Below, in pieces: positions 6,688 to 8,272 of a stretch of 8,272 bases of DNA. This DNA is from JAJVID01 sp036565725 (lineage in GTDB: Bacteria > Acidobacteriota > Blastocatellia > RBC074), in NCBI GenBank assembly GCA_036565725.1, contig DATCXQ010000021.1, forward strand, positions 1 to 8,272. Direction: 5' to 3'. Numbering within the stretch: position 1 is the first letter of the stretch; each line of letters opens with the position of its first letter. A model generated the notes under the pieces. That model did no database searches. It was not told the DNA's origin and saw only the letters and a list, made by a program, of their open reading frames with translations. The position numbers and the translations under genes were made by a program.

Positions 6688-6811
6688 AGTGGAAAATAGC
6701 AATTCTCTCAATGTCCGTGGATATGCTTTCACGACAATCAATAAAAGAGCGAAGCGGTTTGCTCCTGAGAGAGTGCCTTTGCTCGCCAGAATTAAAACTC
6801 ACGGAAAGAGG

Positions 6812-6886
6812 ATTGCGCTCCGCAAAGCCTTCGCGCAATGCCAAATTCCTCTGCCGCCTGGAAGGCGGCAATCTCCTTTGGCAGAG
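6812..6886. repeat. Two further hairpins bordering the transposase remnant
   Basis: ATTGCGC/GCGCAAT forms a perfect 7-bp stem (6812-6839). GCCGCC/GGCGGC with loop TGGAA (6853-6869) lies inside a wider pairing CTCTGCC/GGCAGAG (6849-6855 with 6880-6886). They directly precede the recognisable transposase end, as if a palindromic element had entered the transposase gene. Confidence 0.5.
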
Positions 6887-6960
6887 TTTATGAATACTTC
6901 AACAACACATTCGCGAAGCCATTCAAGTGGAGCTACAAGGGATAGCCACTGATGATTTAG
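6876..6960 (+). pseudogene. 3' remnant of an IS630-type transposase, frameshifted
   Basis: From 6892 the plus strand reads EYFNNTFAKPFKWSYKG and then a TAG at 6943. This closely resembles the extreme C-terminus of IS630-family transposases, where a YFN...AKPFKWTY segment precedes the end. Upstream the matching residues LAEF are in another frame: adding one base after 6890 would restore LAEFIEYFNNT, so a single-base deletion is likely. Beyond the TAG the frame gives PLMI-stop, which suggests that the TAG replaced a sense codon. The catalytic DDE core is absent. The family call rests on about 20 residues. Confidence 0.5.
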
Positions 6961-7053
6961 CGTGTGAGTCCTATAGCGACTTTCAATGATCATGATGATA
7001 TATGTTACAGCACGCACTATAGCGATATATGCAGCGACATGCAAGAGAAATTT

Positions 7054-7070
7054 TGACTGTGACAGAGTCA
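7054..7070 (+). promoter_or_regulatory. Possible operator overlapping a TTGACT -35-like box
   Basis: TGACT and AGTCA form an inverted repeat with a 7-base spacer, 31 bases before the regulator start. It overlaps TTGACT (7053-7058), which could serve as a -35, though no good -10 lies 16-18 bp further on. XRE proteins often bind such short palindromes to autoregulate; that is inference here. CTATAGCGA is also repeated directly at 6971 and 7018. Confidence 0.25.
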
Positions 7071-7101
7071 GGCCGCAGTTTTCTATGGGAGGGCGAATCT
7101 A

Positions 7102-7725
7102 ATGCCGAAAGGGGCGCGCCGGAGGCCAATGCGTCTGGCGGAGAAACTGCGTCATATCCGTTACCGACTTGAGTTGACGCAGGAGGAGTTAAAGGAGCGG
7201 ATCGAACAGGTCGGCCTCGTCAGCAACCTGGATCGCGTGGACGTTTCGGATTTTGAAAGGGGGCGGCGCGACCCCGACGTATTAACCCTGCTGTCCTACG
7301 CCCGCCTGGCCAACGTTTATCTGGACGTGTTGGTTGACGACGGGCTGGACTTTCCCGAGGAGTTACCGAGCCCACATAAACATGAAGGAACCAAGCGCAT
7401 AGAACTCGACAAAAAAATGAATGCCCAAAGAGGAGCGGCGCGGTCCGTCACGGTGACTCTCCGGCTCGATGTCAAAGGCAAGACCAAACTGGTCCGCAGC
7501 GCCAATCGGGTGCGGGCCAACATAGAGCGCTATCATCTTAGAGGCTATGGGATGCGCAGGCTGAAGGAAGGGGGCTATGAGTTGACCTTACCCTGCAAGA
7601 ACGAGGCGGATCTCAAGAAGCGGATCAGCGCCTTGCTGGAAGAAATAGAGAATGAAGCCGCGCGCGATGACTGTGTGGTCGAGTCCGAAGTGCAGGAGCG
7701 CGACGACAGTCAGCTTGGCGATTGA
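7102..7725 (+). CDS. XRE-family helix-turn-helix protein with C-terminal alpha/beta domain
   Basis: A 207-residue protein. Residues about 11-78 form a Cro/C1-type DNA-binding domain: RLAEKLRHIRYRLELTQEEL, a slightly long loop, VDVSDFERGRRDPDVLTLLSYARLANVYLDVLVDD. The DFERGRRDP segment is the usual end of the recognition helix. A charged linker (about 85-113) leads to a second part, about 115-200, with strand SVTVTLRLDV, a basic helix, paired strands around GYGMRRLKEGGYELTLP, helix NEADLKKRISALLEEIENE and last strand CVVESEVQER. That beta-alpha-beta-beta-alpha-beta order suggests a ferredoxin-like fold, perhaps for dimerisation or ligand sensing. The start is supported by GGGAGGG eight bases upstream. 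It is monocistronic, with no target gene adjacent; DNA binding is well supported, its regulon is unknown. Confidence 0.85.
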   Translation: MPKGARRRPMRLAEKLRHIRYRLELTQEELKERIEQVGLVSNLDRVDVSDFERGRRDPDVLTLLSYARLANVYLDVLVDDGLDFPEELPSPHKHEGTKRIELDKKMNAQRGAARSVTVTLRLDVKGKTKLVRSANRVRANIERYHLRGYGMRRLKEGGYELTLPCKNEADLKKRISALLEEIENEAARDDCVVESEVQERDDSQLGD

Positions 7726-7828
7726 AGGCGTCATAGTAAAAGCCGAAGTGATACCCGGGATGCATAGGCGGAGAGAGACCTTTATCGCTGTTGTCGACAG
7801 TGACTTCATAAGTACCCCTCTCTTCGTC

Positions 7829-7923
7829 TTTCCCCTCGACGGATACTCCATCCAAAGCCGGTAGGCTTGGATGGTGAGGAAATCGAGACCGTGCGCAAGT
7901 TGAAGGGCTCGTCCCTTCGACGC
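7829..7923 (-). repeat. About 100-bp dispersed repeat, copy C (best hairpin)
   Basis: This copy is inverted relative to A and B. Read on the minus strand, it has GAAGGG/CCCTTC with a 5-nt loop, then a long stem: CTCCATCC pairs with GGATGGAG, one T bulges on the 3' side, AAGCC pairs with GGCTT, and the loop is TACC. The minus frame is open (VEGTSPSTCARSRFP onward); the plus frame ends FPLDGYSIQSR-stop at 7864. It lies 104 bp after the regulator gene. Confidence 0.8.
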
Positions 7924-8228
7924 GGGCACGGTTGACTCTTGTGGTATATTGCCGCCGGTCAAAGGCACTCGTCCTGCAAGGGAGAGAAACAGTTTCTGAT
8001 CCTTGAGAACCAGGGATAGGAGGTTGTGGCCGGAAAACTTCGACCACGTAAAATCTCTGAAGTTACTTGGTAGTCTGCATGCCAGGTACCTGACTCTATC
8101 TCTTTCGGCTATATGCCGGAAGTTGATGGGCCGCGCTGGGTTCGCTCGAATCCGATGGTCAACCGGCCCTAAGCAGTCCGTTCTCGAAAGACTGTTCTTT
8201 CGGGCGTGAACACGAAACTTGGAACTGC
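7924..8228. other. Non-coding stretch with small palindromes
   Basis: I see no gene here. Notable are a perfect hairpin CGAAAGA/TCTTTCG with loop CTGT (8185-8202), the 10-bp palindrome CAGGTACCTG (8083-8092), CGGC/GCCG (8106-8118) and AGAAAC/GTTTCT (7985-7997). GGGTTCGCTCGAATCC vaguely recalls a tRNA T-arm, but the loop is wrong and no cloverleaf surrounds it. Confidence 0.4.
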
Positions 8229-8272
8229 AAGCTCCATCTACAACGCGCTAGCGTTTAGATGGAGTAGTTGAC
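8229..8272 (-). repeat. 44-bp palindromic repeat, copy 2 (inverted)
   Basis: This is the inverted partner of 4647-4690. The core (8232-8264) has a perfect 9-bp outer stem CTCCATCTA/TAGATGGAG, a single bulged C, an inner 5-bp stem AACGC/GCGTT and a 4-nt loop. The window ends exactly where the match ends (GTTGAC), so the true length of the repeat cannot be judged at this side. Confidence 0.75.

Noticed and set aside
6593..6952. Several overlapping 70-92-codon ORFs on both strands
   Set aside because: They read through hairpins and across the frameshifted IS630 relic. None has a domain of its own.
7588..8047. Minus-strand ORFs of 126 and 140 codons
   Set aside because: They overlap the 3' end of the regulator gene and run through repeat copy C, and no start signal is seen.
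8140..8160. tRNA-like T-arm (GGGTTCGCTCGAATCC)
   Set aside because: The loop has six bases, and no acceptor, D or anticodon arm can be paired around it.
8003..8209. 68-codon plus-strand ORF
   Set aside because: There is no ribosome site, composition is atypical, and it crosses several palindromes.
4647..8272. Composite transposon bounded by the 44-bp repeats
   Set aside because: The repeats are small hairpins, not IS elements. No intact transposase lies between them, and no target duplication can be seen.

Overview
The window looks like chromosomal DNA from an Acidobacteriota member, most probably class Blastocatellia. This is inferred from gene style, not from a marker gene. The clues are a very large Oar-type TonB-dependent receptor with an N-terminal carboxypeptidase-regulatory-like domain and an LPLNGR plug motif, a TonB-C protein beside it, a short XRE-type regulator of a kind common in that group, and an intergenic space full of small dispersed repeats.

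Layout. Positions 1-193 are GC-rich, palindrome-rich and without a gene. Positions 194-4587 hold a convincing minus-strand pair: a TonB-type energy transducer (3619-4587) followed by the 1107-residue outer-membrane receptor (194-3517), with a 101-base gap that contains a perfect 7-bp hairpin. They probably form one transport unit: the transducer passes inner-membrane energy to the receptor, whose substrate cannot be read from sequence. Positions 4588-5383 have no gene but carry four repeats. Positions 5384-6232 hold a short zinc-finger (zf-HC2, anti-sigma-like) gene on the minus strand whose last residues and stop come from a repeat. Next are two doubtful divergent small ORFs that both begin MVKDxYP, because their starts lie in the arms of a 35-bp inverted repeat, and a second large palindrome. 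Positions 6233-7101 are non-coding: an 18-bp tandem duplication, a run of four hairpins in about 100 bases, and the frameshifted 3' end of an IS630-type transposase. Positions 7102-7725 encode a plus-strand XRE-family regulator with an appended alpha/beta domain. Positions 7726-8272 contain two more repeat copies and no gene.

The most notable material is the repeat biology. A repeat of about 100 bp occurs three times (5053-5157, 5320-5420 and, inverted, 7829-7923). It has a bulged hairpin in two copies, stays open in the same frame in all three copies on one strand, and on the other strand always ends in a variant of FPLDGxSIxSR-stop. A separate 44-bp repeat occurs twice in inverted orientation (4647-4690 and 8229-8272, the last bases of the window). 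It has nearly the same bulged-hairpin design and the same foot, CTCCATC/GATGGAG. I therefore see two related families of small, probably non-autonomous palindromic elements, one of which may supply protein C-termini. I did not find a defence locus, CRISPR array, RNA gene or complete mobile element.
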